From an uncultured bacterium (GTDB lineage Bacteria; Bacillota; Clostridia; Oscillospirales; Ruminococcaceae): 64,000 nt of DNA. Shown in pieces: positions 1 to 8,926 of the stretch (positions within the stretch are counted from its first letter, which is position 1; each line of letters starts with the position of its first letter). The DNA is taken from assembly GCA_905215965.1 (NCBI GenBank), contig CAJMSD010000008.1:62001-126000 (forward strand), in the 5' to 3' direction. The position numbers and the translations under genes are program-made. The notes beneath the pieces are model-generated. The model ran no database searches and had not been told where the DNA came from. It saw nothing but the letters and a program-made list of their open reading frames with translations.

Positions 1-1191
1 CTGATCGCAGGTACTCCAAAGGTCATGGGCGTTCGTGAAATTCTTGAAGAATGGACAGCTTTCCGTATAGAATGCGTTCAGCGCCGAACTTATTTCGATC
101 TGCATAAAAAAATGGATAAGCTGCATCTCCTTGAAGCGTTAGCAAAGATACTTCTCGATATCGACAAGGCTATAAAAATAATCCGCGAAACCGAAAATGA
201 AGCCGATGTTGTTCCTAATCTTATGATAGGTTTCGGTATCGACGAAATACAAGCCGAATATGTCGCCGAGATCAAACTCCGCAACATCAATAAGCAATAT
301 ATTCTTCGCAGAACAGAGGAGATCGATTCTCTAAGATCGGAAATCTCCGAAATGGAAGAGATCCTTAAAGACAAGAAAAAAGTGCGCAGTATTATTATCA
401 GCGAGCTTCGCAGCGTTATCAAGAATTACGCTCAGCCGCGAAAAACTCTCTTCTATTATCAGTCCGACATTGAAGACGAAATTTTGACGGACGATACTCC
501 CGATTACAATGTGAATATTTTTGTTTCGGCAAGCGGCTACTTCAAAAAGATCACTGCTGCTTCGCTTCGTATGAGCAGCGAGCAAAAGCTTAAAGAGGGA
601 GATTACATCATTCAGTCGTTTGAATCTACAAACAAAGCCGATCTTATGTTCTTCTCGGATAGATCTCAGTGCTACAAATCCAAAGCAAGCGCATTTGATG
701 ATACTAAAGCAAGCGTTCTTGGAGATTACATTCCGGCTAAGCTCAGCTTCGACGAGGGAGAAAATCTCAAAGCTGTAGTTCATACGCTTGATTACAGCGG
801 ATACATGATATTTTTCTTTGAAAACGGAAAGGCAGCCAAAGTGCCTTTGAAGTCCTATGAGACTAAGACAAACCGTAAAAAACTCGCAAACGCATATTCG
901 TCAAAATCGCCTCTCATTGCGGCATTGTTTATCGCGGAGGACTGCGATATACTCCTTAGAAGCTCAAGCGGTCATGCGCTTGTGTTCAACACCGCAATGA
1001 TTCTTCCTAAAGCAACCCGTGATTCCCAGGGAGTTCAGGTAATGAATCTAAGAAAAAAAGCGGTACTTTCTTCTGCCGAAACAGTCACCGAGGAAATTTC
1101 GGACAGCATTGAAAAATATCGCTCAAAAAATATTCCGGCAGCCGGAAAACCCGCAAAGGAGCTTGGAGATACAAATCAGCTGACATTCTGA
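1..1191 (+). CDS. Type II topoisomerase subunit A (ParC/GyrA-like), 3' part
   Basis: The reading frame is open from base 1 (L-I-A-G-T-P-K-V-M), so this is the C-terminal ~396 residues of a longer gene; the breakage-reunion domain with the active tyrosine lies outside the window. Visible are the end of the core (FRIECVQRR, alternating helices), a charged coiled-coil tail region around residues 80-140, and a short C-terminal domain. A canonical GyrA box (QRRGGKG) is not seen; a remnant-like stretch KTNRKKLANAYSS sits about where such a loop would fall. Such short, divergent C-terminal domains are known in the second clostridial type II topoisomerase, which decatenates or relaxes DNA with a ParE-type partner. 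ParC-like is more likely than GyrA, but the missing half prevents a firm call. It ends at a strong hairpin terminator. Confidence 0.8.
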   Translation: MIAGTPKVMGVREILEEWTAFRIECVQRRTYFDLHKKMDKLHLLEALAKILLDIDKAIKIIRETENEADVVPNLMIGFGIDEIQAEYVAEIKLRNINKQYILRRTEEIDSLRSEISEMEEILKDKKKVRSIIISELRSVIKNYAQPRKTLFYYQSDIEDEILTDDTPDYNVNIFVSASGYFKKITAASLRMSSEQKLKEGDYIIQSFESTNKADLMFFSDRSQCYKSKASAFDDTKASVLGDYIPAKLSFDEGENLKAVVHTLDYSGYMIFFFENGKAAKVPLKSYETKTNRKKLANAYSSKSPLIAALFIAEDCDILLRSSSGHALVFNTAMILPKATRDSQGVQVMNLRKKAVLSSAETVTEEISDSIEKYRSKNIPAAGKPAKELGDTNQLTF

Positions 1192-1217
1192 TATATTTTA
1201 ATTTATTAATACCTACA

Positions 1218-1248
1218 AAAACAGCGGCATAACCTGCCGCTGTTTTTT
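1218..1248. terminator. Bidirectional intrinsic terminator
   Basis: A perfect 12 bp stem (AAAACAGCGGCA / TGCCGCTGTTTT) with a 5-nt loop is flanked by A-rich and T-rich tracts. It lies between the convergent topoisomerase and flavodiiron genes and can end both transcripts. Confidence 0.9.
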
Positions 1249-1267
1249 CATATTAAATTTCTGCTTA

Positions 1268-3067
1268 TCAGTTTTCGATCGGTTCAAAATCTGCCGCACC
1301 GTGTTTGCAAAGCGGACAAATGAAATCATCGGGAAGCTCGTCTCCCTCATATACATATCCGCAAACCTTGCATACATATCCCTTTTTAATATCTTCCGAC
1401 GGCTTTGGCTTGACATTCTCAAGATAATAGGTATACGTCATCGTTTCTTTTGTGTCTATAACGCGTGCCTCGGTAACATTGCAGATAAACATACCGTGAG
1501 TGCCAAGATCGACATACTGTTCAACCTCCAGAGACATAAACGCATTAATGTATCTTGGGAGGAACGCAAGTCCGTTATTTGAACGGAAAGGAACGATATC
1601 GGCAAATTTATCGGTATTTCTTCCGCTGCGGAATCCAAAGTTTTCAAACACCGAGAACGGAGCTTCCACAGACAGACAATTTACATTCATCTTACCTGTC
1701 TGCTTGATCACGTGATGCGAATAATTATCTTTATTTATCGTAACAGCTACACGATTGGGAGTATTTGTGACCTGAGTTACCGTATTTACAATAAGTCCGT
1801 TATCTTTTTTACCGTCATTTGAAGTAACAACATACAAACCATAACCGATCTTGAACAAAGCGGTAAGATCGTTCTTATTGGCTTTTTCATCAGAACGCGC
1901 GATATAGTCACGGCAAAGCTCGTCCGACATAGCGTCGATCTGCTGAATATTTTCAGTCTTTACCGATGAAAGTATCTTTACGGTTGTATCTGTCCATGTA
2001 ATATTCTTGGACTTTGCGAACATCTCCTTCATTGTCTTAGCGGCAAGCGGCGCCCATGAACCGTTTTCTATCAGACCAATTGTACGTCCCTGATAATTAC
2101 GCTCGGTAAGATGATCGATAAATTGCTTCATATACGGGAAAATATCGGCATTATATGTCGTTGTCGCAAGAACAAGCTTGCCGTATCTGAATGCGTCTTC
2201 AACTGCTTCTGCCATGTCCTCTCTTGCAAGATCGCAAACAACGACCTTTGGACAGCCTTTTGATTTAAGCTTTTCCGCAAGAAGCTGTACAGCCTTTTTC
2301 GTGTTGCCGTAAACGGAAGTATAAGCGATCATTATTCCCTCCGACTCGATCCCATAGGACGACCACGTGTTGTACAAGCCCAGATAATAGCTCAGATTTT
2401 CTTTAAGAACAGGACCGTGGAGCGGACATATCGTCTTAATATCCAGAGCGGAAGCCTTTTTCAGCACTGACTGCACCTGAGCGCCGTATTTTCCCACAAT
2501 TCCAAAGTAATATCTGCGTGCCTCGCAAGCCCAGTCCTCGTCAACATCGAGAGCGCCGAATTTTCCAAAAGCATCAGCGGAAAAAAGCACCTGATCCGCA
2601 CTGTCGAATGTCAGCATAACTTCAGGCCAATGAACCATCGGAGCGAAAACAAATGTAAGCGTATGTCTGCCAAGACTCAGAGTATCGCCATCCTTGACCT
2701 CCAATTTTTTGCCCTCGATATCTATATTTTCAAAGAAGTTGTTTATCATGTTAAAAGTTTTTGAATTTGCAACGATAACCGCTTCCGGATAAGCCTGCAT
2801 AAAATTCAAAATATTTGCCGAATGATCCGGTTCCATGTGCTGAACGACAAGATAATCGGGCTTTCTGCCATCAAGAGCGTTTTGAAGATTATCCAGCCAC
2901 TCATGGGTAAATGAAGCGTCAACGGTATCCATGACCGCAATTTTCTCATCAATTATCACATAAGAATTGTAAGCCATACCGTTCGGTACAATATACTGTC
3001 CCTCAAAAAGATCAATATTATGATCGTTGACGCCGATATAGCGGATATCATTTGTAACATTAATCAT
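1268..3067 (-). CDS. Flavodiiron protein fused to flavodoxin, flavin reductase and rubredoxin domains
   Basis: This 599-residue protein reduces O2 (or NO) to water (or N2O) in the cytoplasm of anaerobes. Domains in order: a metallo-beta-lactamase-fold diiron domain (residues ~1-245) with the ligand motif HMEPDH near residue 80 and further His ligands in MVHWPE and PLHGP; an FMN-binding flavodoxin domain (~250-390) beginning IAYTSVYGNTKKA; a flavin-reductase-like domain (~400-550); and a C-terminal rubredoxin with paired CxxC motifs (CKVCGY and CPLC). The fusion would carry electrons from reduced flavin or rubredoxin to the diiron site in one chain. The ATG follows GAGG at good spacing. The gene is monocistronic and convergent with the upstream topoisomerase gene. 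It fits an oxygen-defence role together with the rubrerythrin at 59.7 kb. Confidence 0.93.
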   Translation of the reverse strand: MINVTNDIRYIGVNDHNIDLFEGQYIVPNGMAYNSYVIIDEKIAVMDTVDASFTHEWLDNLQNALDGRKPDYLVVQHMEPDHSANILNFMQAYPEAVIVANSKTFNMINNFFENIDIEGKKLEVKDGDTLSLGRHTLTFVFAPMVHWPEVMLTFDSADQVLFSADAFGKFGALDVDEDWACEARRYYFGIVGKYGAQVQSVLKKASALDIKTICPLHGPVLKENLSYYLGLYNTWSSYGIESEGIMIAYTSVYGNTKKAVQLLAEKLKSKGCPKVVVCDLAREDMAEAVEDAFRYGKLVLATTTYNADIFPYMKQFIDHLTERNYQGRTIGLIENGSWAPLAAKTMKEMFAKSKNITWTDTTVKILSSVKTENIQQIDAMSDELCRDYIARSDEKANKNDLTALFKIGYGLYVVTSNDGKKDNGLIVNTVTQVTNTPNRVAVTINKDNYSHHVIKQTGKMNVNCLSVEAPFSVFENFGFRSGRNTDKFADIVPFRSNNGLAFLPRYINAFMSLEVEQYVDLGTHGMFICNVTEARVIDTKETMTYTYYLENVKPKPSEDIKKGYVCKVCGYVYEGDELPDDFICPLCKHGAADFEPIEN

Positions 3068-3170
3068 ATTATAACCTCATTTCATACTTAATATATTTAT
3101 TATACCTCAAAATTCCAATAAAAAAAGTGATTTTTGCAACATTTTCATAAATATCGAAAAAATTTTGGAC

Positions 3171-3204
3171 AAAAAAAGACACAGCAAGAAAAATCCTGTT
3201 GTGC
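3171..3204 (-). terminator. Intrinsic terminator of the HPr-like gene
   Basis: On the minus strand a stem of about 8 bp (CACAACAG / TTGCTGTG, one mismatch and one wobble) is followed by TCTTTTTTTG, just past the HPr-like stop codon. Confidence 0.6.
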
Positions 3205-3237
3205 CCTATTCGCTGATATTCAAGTATATTTGCTCTT

Positions 3238-3468
3238 TTACTTTACAATAAACTTATCAATTGCTTTAAAGAAGTCCTCTGCATCGTCTGTGTGAGCATT
3301 AAGCTCGATCGGCTTTGAGAGGTCAAGGCTGAATATACCCATGATAGACTTTGCATCTACAGCGTATCTTCCGGAAACAAGATCAATATCGAAATCATAT
3401 CTCATAACGATATTAACAAATTCCTTTACGTCATTGATAGCCTGAAGTGAAACTACTGCTTTCTGCAT
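3238..3468 (-). CDS. HPr-like regulatory protein lacking the phosphoryl-accepting histidine
   Basis: The 76-residue protein has the length and C-terminal half of HPr, including the strongly conserved segment AKSIMGIFSLDLS, whose first serine corresponds to the regulatory Ser46 of Firmicute HPr. The N-terminal active-site motif GLHARPA is missing: the region reads NDVKEFV and has no histidine, so it cannot relay phosphate in the PTS. This matches the design of Bacillus Crh, a CcpA co-effector phosphorylated only on serine, but orthology to Crh cannot be shown. The start is preceded by AGGAGGTAATAAT and a consensus promoter (TTGACA-17-TATTAT). The gene stands alone, with no enzyme I or HPr kinase beside it. 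Confidence 0.85.
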   Translation of the reverse strand: MQKAVVSLQAINDVKEFVNIVMRYDFDIDLVSGRYAVDAKSIMGIFSLDLSKPIELNAHTDDAEDFFKAIDKFIVK

Positions 3469-3548
3469 AATTATTACCTCCTATTTGATGTCAGTGGGTG
3501 TATGGTATTGGTTGCTTATTTATTGTGCCGTCTCTCGACTGCAACCTT

Positions 3549-3577
3549 ATAATATCACTTTATTTTTTTATTGTCAA
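3549..3577 (-). promoter_or_regulatory. Sigma-A promoter of the HPr-like gene
   Basis: On the minus strand TTGACA (3577-3572) and TATTAT (3554-3549) are separated by exactly 17 bp, about 80 bp before the start codon. Confidence 0.8.
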
Positions 3578-3582
3578 GGCTA

Positions 3583-3611
3583 TTGCGTTATTTTCAGTAA
3601 TTTAGTATAAT
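3583..3611 (+). promoter_or_regulatory. Sigma-A promoter for mtaB-purL
   Basis: TTGCGT and TATAAT with 17 bp spacing lie about 130 bp before mtaB. It is back to back with the HPr-like promoter. Confidence 0.65.
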
Positions 3612-3738
3612 ATAGATGTGTTCAAAGCACGACTTTTTATTCACCACTAATAAACTGTTTACTGTGCATAAATATGTTTTGTTGATTTTATGCACATTAT
3701 ACAAGGATTGTGCTGTATAAACTACAAGGAGGTAGATT

Positions 3739-5067
3739 TTGAAAATATACTTCGTCACATTTGGTTGTAAGGTCAATCAGTACGAAACAGAATGTATGCG
3801 TGAAAGCTTTACGGCTCGCGGACACTTAACTGCTTTAACTCCTGCCGACGCCGATGTCATAGTTATTAATTCATGCACTGTTACGGCTTCGGGAGACAAT
3901 AAATCGCTCTATACGCTTCGAAAGCTAAGAAAGGATAATCCCGAAGCAATAATTATTCTGACCGGCTGTCTGCCGCAGGCTGCTCCCGATATTGCTGATA
4001 AGATCAGCGAAGCCGATATCGTCACAGGCACTAAGGACAGAAAAAAGCTCCCCGAACTGGCTGAAAGCTTTGCAGAAAAGAAGCAGCGCATTACAAGTAT
4101 TGCAGGATATACTGTCTCCGATAAATTCGAGATAATGCCGTGCGGCAGCTACAGCGATAAAACAAGAGCGTTTGTCAAAATTCAGGACGGCTGCAATCAG
4201 TTCTGTTCCTACTGTATCATACCGTATGCGAGAGGGCGCTGCCGTTCAAAACCTATTCAGCAGCTTCGCAGCGAGATCGCTTCTCTTGCCGATGCAGGTC
4301 ACCGAGAAATAGTTCTTGTCGGGATAAACCTTGCCTTTTACGGCAGTGAATTTAGCTTGAGGCTGATCGACGCTATAGAGGAATGCTGCAAAATAAAGGG
4401 AATTGAGCGTGTAAGACTCGGCTCTCTGGAGCCTGAAATGATCTCCGACGACGACCTGTCAAGGCTGTCGCGTCTCGATAAATTCTGTCCGCAGTTTCAT
4501 CTTTCTCTGCAAAGCGGCTGCGACCGAACTTTGCGCGCAATGAACCGTAAGTATTCTTCCGAAGAATTTTTTGCACTCACCGAAAAAATACGCAGTTTCT
4601 TTCCCGAAGCTTCGTTCACGACCGATATTATGGTCGGTTTTCCCGGAGAAACCGACGAGGATTTTGAAGAATCAATGAAATTTGCGGAAAAAATCGGATT
4701 TTCAAAAATTCATGTTTTTCAGTATTCACCCAGATCAGGTACTCCTGCCGCTAAAATGAAACAGATACCTAAGCCGGTCAAAGCTTTGCGCGCCGATAAA
4801 ATGAAAGCTCTTGCTGCCCGGCTGCGCCGAAATTACCTTGAAGCTCAGGTCGGAAAAACTGTTCGGGTTTTGTTTGAACGTGAAAACTGCACAGAATTCC
4901 ACCAAGGATATGCGCCTGATTACACGTTAATTAAAATTAAAAGAAAAAATTCCAAAAAAAGTTTGCGTAATGAGATATTTTGTGTTAAAATAATAGAGTA
5001 TGATGATGACTGCTGTTTTGGCACGATTCTTACCGATCAAAATTTAAACAGTGTTATCCGCAATTAA
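3739..5067 (+). CDS. mtaB: tRNA t6A37 methylthiotransferase MtaB
   Basis: This 442-residue radical-SAM enzyme adds a methylthio group to t6A at position 37 of tRNAs reading ANN codons. It starts with the MTTase domain (KIYFVTFGCKVNQYE), which carries cluster-binding cysteines in FGCKVN, NSCTV and LTGCLPQ. The radical-SAM centre CNQFCSYC lies near residue 155, followed by PYARG, and a C-terminal TRAM-like segment starts at about residue 370. The KVNQYE signature and the overall length favour MtaB over MiaB or RimO. The start is a TTG 7 nt after AAGGAGG; no ATG fits as well. It is followed after 45 bp by purL on the same strand, so the two may be co-transcribed. Confidence 0.93.
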   Translation: MKIYFVTFGCKVNQYETECMRESFTARGHLTALTPADADVIVINSCTVTASGDNKSLYTLRKLRKDNPEAIIILTGCLPQAAPDIADKISEADIVTGTKDRKKLPELAESFAEKKQRITSIAGYTVSDKFEIMPCGSYSDKTRAFVKIQDGCNQFCSYCIIPYARGRCRSKPIQQLRSEIASLADAGHREIVLVGINLAFYGSEFSLRLIDAIEECCKIKGIERVRLGSLEPEMISDDDLSRLSRLDKFCPQFHLSLQSGCDRTLRAMNRKYSSEEFFALTEKIRSFFPEASFTTDIMVGFPGETDEDFEESMKFAEKIGFSKIHVFQYSPRSGTPAAKMKQIPKPVKALRADKMKALAARLRRNYLEAQVGKTVRVLFERENCTEFHQGYAPDYTLIKIKRKNSKKSLRNEIFCVKIIEYDDDCCFGTILTDQNLNSVIRN

Positions 5068-5112
5068 CACCGTTGTCATATTTTCTTTTGCGGAGAAATG
5101 GAGATTTTTTGT

Positions 5113-8100
5113 ATGTCTGTATTCAGAATCTATGTCGAAAAGAAACCGGAATTTGCCGTTGAAGCACAATCAGTTCTCAACGATGTCCGTACCGCTCTCA
5201 GACTTGGTATCAGCGGTGTGAGAATTTTGAACAGATACGATGCGGACAGGCTGTCTCAGGAGGATTTCAGCGCTGCTGTAAATACCGTTTTCTCTGAGCC
5301 TGCCGTAGACGTTACTTATAGCGAGCTGCCTCAGCTCGGAGCTAACGAGAGGATCTTTGCCGTCGAATATCTCCCCGGTCAGTTCGATCAGCGCGCCGAC
5401 AGCTGCGAGCAATGTATCCAGATCCTTCGTCAGGGCGAAAGATGCCGCGTAAAAAATGCACGCGTTTATATCATCGAGGGAAGCATTACCGACGAGGAAT
5501 TCGATAAGCTTAAAAAATATATAATCAACCCTGTAGAAAGCCGCGAAGCTTCGCTTGAGACCGTCAAGTCACTTGACGCCAATTATGATATCCCTACTTC
5601 CGTCGAGGAGCTTGAAGGATTTATCAATCTCAACGATGCAGGACTTAACGCTTTTATAAGCAAATTCGGTCTTGCTATGGACTTTGACGATATCAAATTC
5701 TGTCAGAATTACTTCCGCAATACCGAAAAACGAAATCCGACTATTACAGAGATAAGAATGATAGATACTTACTGGTCGGATCACTGCCGTCATACCACTT
5801 TCCTGACAAATATCAACAATGTCGATATCCAGACTCCTTATATCAAGGACGCTTATGAAATGTACATCAATGTGCGCGAGGAGCTGGGCAGAACCGACAA
5901 GCCGATAACTCTCATGGATCTTGGCACAATTGCCGCAAAGAAGCTTAAAGCTGACGGACTTATGCCCGATCTCGACGAAAGCGAAGAGATCAACGCCTGC
6001 TCGGTAAAAATCAAGGTCGATATTGACGGAGAGATCGAGGACTGGATCCTCATGTTCAAGAACGAAACTCATAACCACCCTACCGAGATCGAGCCGTTCG
6101 GCGGCGCTGCAACCTGTCTCGGCGGAGCTATCCGTGATCCTCTTTCTGGAAGATCCTACGTTTATCAGGCTATGCGTGTTACGGGAGCTGCCAATCCGCT
6201 CGTGCCTGTAGAGGATACCATAAACGGTAAGCTTCCTCAGAGAAAGATCACTGTTGGAGCCGCTAACGGATACAGCTCATACGGAAATCAGATCGGTCTT
6301 GCCACAGGTCACGTTGCCGAGGTATATCACCCGGGTTATGTTGCAAAAAGAATGGAGATCGGCGCTGTTCTCGGTGCTGCTCCGGCAGAAAATATCAGAC
6401 GTGAAGCTCCTGTTCCCGGCGATATCGTTATTCTGCTCGGCGGAAAAACAGGTCGTGACGGCTGCGGAGGAGCAACAGGCTCTTCAAAATCCCACACCCT
6501 CGAATCGCTTGAAAGCTGCGGAGCTGAGGTTCAGAAGGGTAATCCTCCCGAGGAAAGAAAGCTTCAGCGTCTTTTCAGAAAGCCTGAAGTAACAAAGATG
6601 ATAAAACGCTGCAACGATTTCGGTGCAGGCGGAGTTTCAGTCGCTATCGGTGAGCTTACAGACGGTCTTGTTATCAACCTCAATGCCGTTCCAAAAAAAT
6701 ACGACGGTCTTGACGGTACCGAGATCGCTATCAGCGAATCACAAGAAAGAATGGCTGTAGTTATCGCTCCCGAAGATCTTGACGCGTTTATGACTGAGGC
6801 AGCTAAAGAAAATCTTGAAGCTACTCTTGTCGCAGACGTTGTTGAAGAACCGCGTCTTAAAATGAACTGGAACGGAAATACCATTGTTGATCTTTCCCGT
6901 GAATTCCTTAATTCCAACGGCGCGCCAAAATATACCGATATTAAGGTGGAAGCTCCAACCGCTGTGCCCGCTCCGGAAATTATTGACTGCTCCGATACAT
7001 GGACAGAGCTTATGTCTAACCTTAACGTCTGCTCACAGAAGGGTCTTATCGAGAAATTCGACTCAACTATCGGCGCAGGTACTGTTCTTATGCCTTTCGG
7101 CGGAGTTTATCAGATGACGCCGTCTCAGGCTATGGCTGCTAAAATCCCTGTTCTTAAAGGCGAAACTACTACCTGCTCTCTTATGGGCTGGGGATATAAT
7201 CCTGACATTTCGGAAAAAAGCCCTTATCACGGAGCAATGATGGCTGTTATCGAGTCAATTGCTAAGGTAGTCGCTGCCGGAGGTTCTTATAAAAAATGCT
7301 GGCTCACATTCCAGGAATATTTTGAAAGAACTCAGAACGATCCTAAACGTTGGGGAAAACCTATGTCTGCTCTCCTCGGAGCTTTCAAGGCTCAGCTTGA
7401 AATGGGCTGCGGCTCTATCGGCGGCAAGGACTCAATGTCAGGTACATTCGAACAGATAGATGTTCCTCCGACGCTTGTTTCGTTTGCCGTATCGACTGCT
7501 AAGGCCGACAAGGTCGTTTCAACGGAATTCAAGTCCGCGGACAGCAGCGTTATCATGATTACTCCCGAATACGACGAAAACGGTCTCCCTGTTTTCGAAT
7601 CTATAAAGGACTGCTTTGATAAAGTAGAGGATATTATCTCTTCCGGCAGAGCTAACGCAATATGGACTATCGGCTACGGCGGTGTTGCCGAGGGTATCGC
7701 AAAAATGTGCTTTGGCAACAAGCTCGGATTTGAGTTTACTTCGCGTCTTACTCCGGAACAGCTCTTTACTCCTTGCTACGGCGCATTTATCATCGAGCTT
7801 AACGGCAATGCAAAGCCTTATGAAAATGTTATAGGCAAAACTATCAGCGATTACAAAATACTTTGCCTTGACTATACGATCAATCTTGAAAATCTTCAGC
7901 GTGTATGGGAAGGAAAGCTTGAATCCGTCTTCCCGTGCCGTATTACAACGACAGATTCAACTCCCGAAACATATACGTACGAGCGCTCTTCCAAGCTTTC
8001 ACCGTCTATCAAAGCCGCTAAGCCGAGAGTTCTTATTCCGGTATTCCCCGGAACAAACTGTGAATACGATACTGCTCGTGCTTTTGAAAGGGCAGGCGCT

Positions 8101-8817
8101 GAAACTGAAACTATCGTTATCCGCAATCTTGCCGCAGGTGATATTGAAAATTCAGTTGATTTCTTTGAAAAGGCAATAAAAAAATCTCAGATAATTATGA
8201 TCCCGGGCGGATTCAGCGGCGGTGACGAGCCTGAGGGAAGCGGTAAATTCATAACGGCATTCTTCCGCAATCCAAAGATCAAGGACGCTGTTCATGAGCT
8301 TCTTAAAAATCGTGACGGTCTTATGCTCGGTATATGCAACGGATTCCAGGCACTTATCAAGCTCGGACTTGTACCGTACGGTGAAATCGTCGATATGACC
8401 GATGAATCTCCTACCCTCACATTCAATACAATTGCACGACACCAGTCAATGATGGTAAATACAAGAATTGCATCAAATAAATCTCCTTGGCTCTACGGCT
8501 GTAAGGTCGGAGACATTCATACAATTCCGATCTCACACGGCGAGGGACGTTTTGTTGCTCCGCTCAGCCTTATCCAGAGACTTGCAAACAACGGTCAGAT
8601 CGCTACTCAGTATGTTGATCTTAACGGCTGTCCTACTATGGATATTAGATATAATCCAAACACTTCGATCGACGCTATCGAGGGAATTACTTCTCCCGAC
8701 GGACGCGTACTCGGAAAAATGGGTCACAGCGAACGTATCGGCAGCTATATAAGCAAAAATGTAGCCGGCGAAAAGGATCAGAAGATATTTGAAAGCGGCG
8801 TTGCTTATTTCAAATAA
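5113..8817 (+). CDS. purL: Phosphoribosylformylglycinamidine synthase, single-chain (PurL with glutaminase domain)
   Basis: This cytosolic enzyme converts FGAR, glutamine and ATP to FGAM in purine synthesis. The ~1234-residue chain joins the PurS-like N-terminus, the two AIR-synthase-like halves (NETHNHPTEIEPFGGAAT near residue 320; GGKDSMSGTF near residue 770) and a C-terminal class I glutaminase (FPGTNCEYDTARAFERAG; nucleophile Cys in GICNGFQ near residue 1075; His-Glu in SHGEGRF). In Bacillus these are three proteins; the fused form is usual in Clostridia. The ATG at 5113 is chosen because GGAG lies 9 nt upstream and the product begins with the family-like MSVFRIYVEKKP; an in-frame ATG at 5098 is less well placed. 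No PurR box or purine riboswitch is visible in the 45 bp leader. Confidence 0.95.
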   Translation: MSVFRIYVEKKPEFAVEAQSVLNDVRTALRLGISGVRILNRYDADRLSQEDFSAAVNTVFSEPAVDVTYSELPQLGANERIFAVEYLPGQFDQRADSCEQCIQILRQGERCRVKNARVYIIEGSITDEEFDKLKKYIINPVESREASLETVKSLDANYDIPTSVEELEGFINLNDAGLNAFISKFGLAMDFDDIKFCQNYFRNTEKRNPTITEIRMIDTYWSDHCRHTTFLTNINNVDIQTPYIKDAYEMYINVREELGRTDKPITLMDLGTIAAKKLKADGLMPDLDESEEINACSVKIKVDIDGEIEDWILMFKNETHNHPTEIEPFGGAATCLGGAIRDPLSGRSYVYQAMRVTGAANPLVPVEDTINGKLPQRKITVGAANGYSSYGNQIGLATGHVAEVYHPGYVAKRMEIGAVLGAAPAENIRREAPVPGDIVILLGGKTGRDGCGGATGSSKSHTLESLESCGAEVQKGNPPEERKLQRLFRKPEVTKMIKRCNDFGAGGVSVAIGELTDGLVINLNAVPKKYDGLDGTEIAISESQERMAVVIAPEDLDAFMTEAAKENLEATLVADVVEEPRLKMNWNGNTIVDLSREFLNSNGAPKYTDIKVEAPTAVPAPEIIDCSDTWTELMSNLNVCSQKGLIEKFDSTIGAGTVLMPFGGVYQMTPSQAMAAKIPVLKGETTTCSLMGWGYNPDISEKSPYHGAMMAVIESIAKVVAAGGSYKKCWLTFQEYFERTQNDPKRWGKPMSALLGAFKAQLEMGCGSIGGKDSMSGTFEQIDVPPTLVSFAVSTAKADKVVSTEFKSADSSVIMITPEYDENGLPVFESIKDCFDKVEDIISSGRANAIWTIGYGGVAEGIAKMCFGNKLGFEFTSRLTPEQLFTPCYGAFIIELNGNAKPYENVIGKTISDYKILCLDYTINLENLQRVWEGKLESVFPCRITTTDSTPETYTYERSSKLSPSIKAAKPRVLIPVFPGTNCEYDTARAFERAGAETETIVIRNLAAGDIENSVDFFEKAIKKSQIIMIPGGFSGGDEPEGSGKFITAFFRNPKIKDAVHELLKNRDGLMLGICNGFQALIKLGLVPYGEIVDMTDESPTLTFNTIARHQSMMVNTRIASNKSPWLYGCKVGDIHTIPISHGEGRFVAPLSLIQRLANNGQIATQYVDLNGCPTMDIRYNPNTSIDAIEGITSPDGRVLGKMGHSERIGSYISKNVAGEKDQKIFESGVAYFK

Positions 8818-8829
8818 AACAGTAAACAA

Positions 8830-8861
8830 AAATCCGCAGAATTCATCTGCGGATTTTTTAT
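8830..8861 (+). terminator. Intrinsic terminator of purL
   Basis: A perfect 11 bp stem (AAATCCGCAGA / TCTGCGGATTT) with loop ATTCA is followed by T residues 13 bp after the purL stop. Confidence 0.9.
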
Positions 8862-8879
8862 AAGCAAATACAGTAAAAA

Positions 8880-8913
8880 TCAAGAGCGTGCCGCATAAAT
8901 GCCGACACGCTCT
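8880..8913 (-). terminator. Intrinsic terminator of the PRPP synthetase gene
   Basis: On the minus strand AGAGCGTG and CACGCTCT form an 8 bp stem with a 15-nt loop, followed by TTGATTTTT, just past the stop codon. Confidence 0.8.
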
Positions 8914-8926
8914 AATAATATAAATA

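Noticed and set aside
5068..5112. Purine riboswitch or PurR box before purL
   Set aside because: The gap is 45 bp and contains no matching structure.
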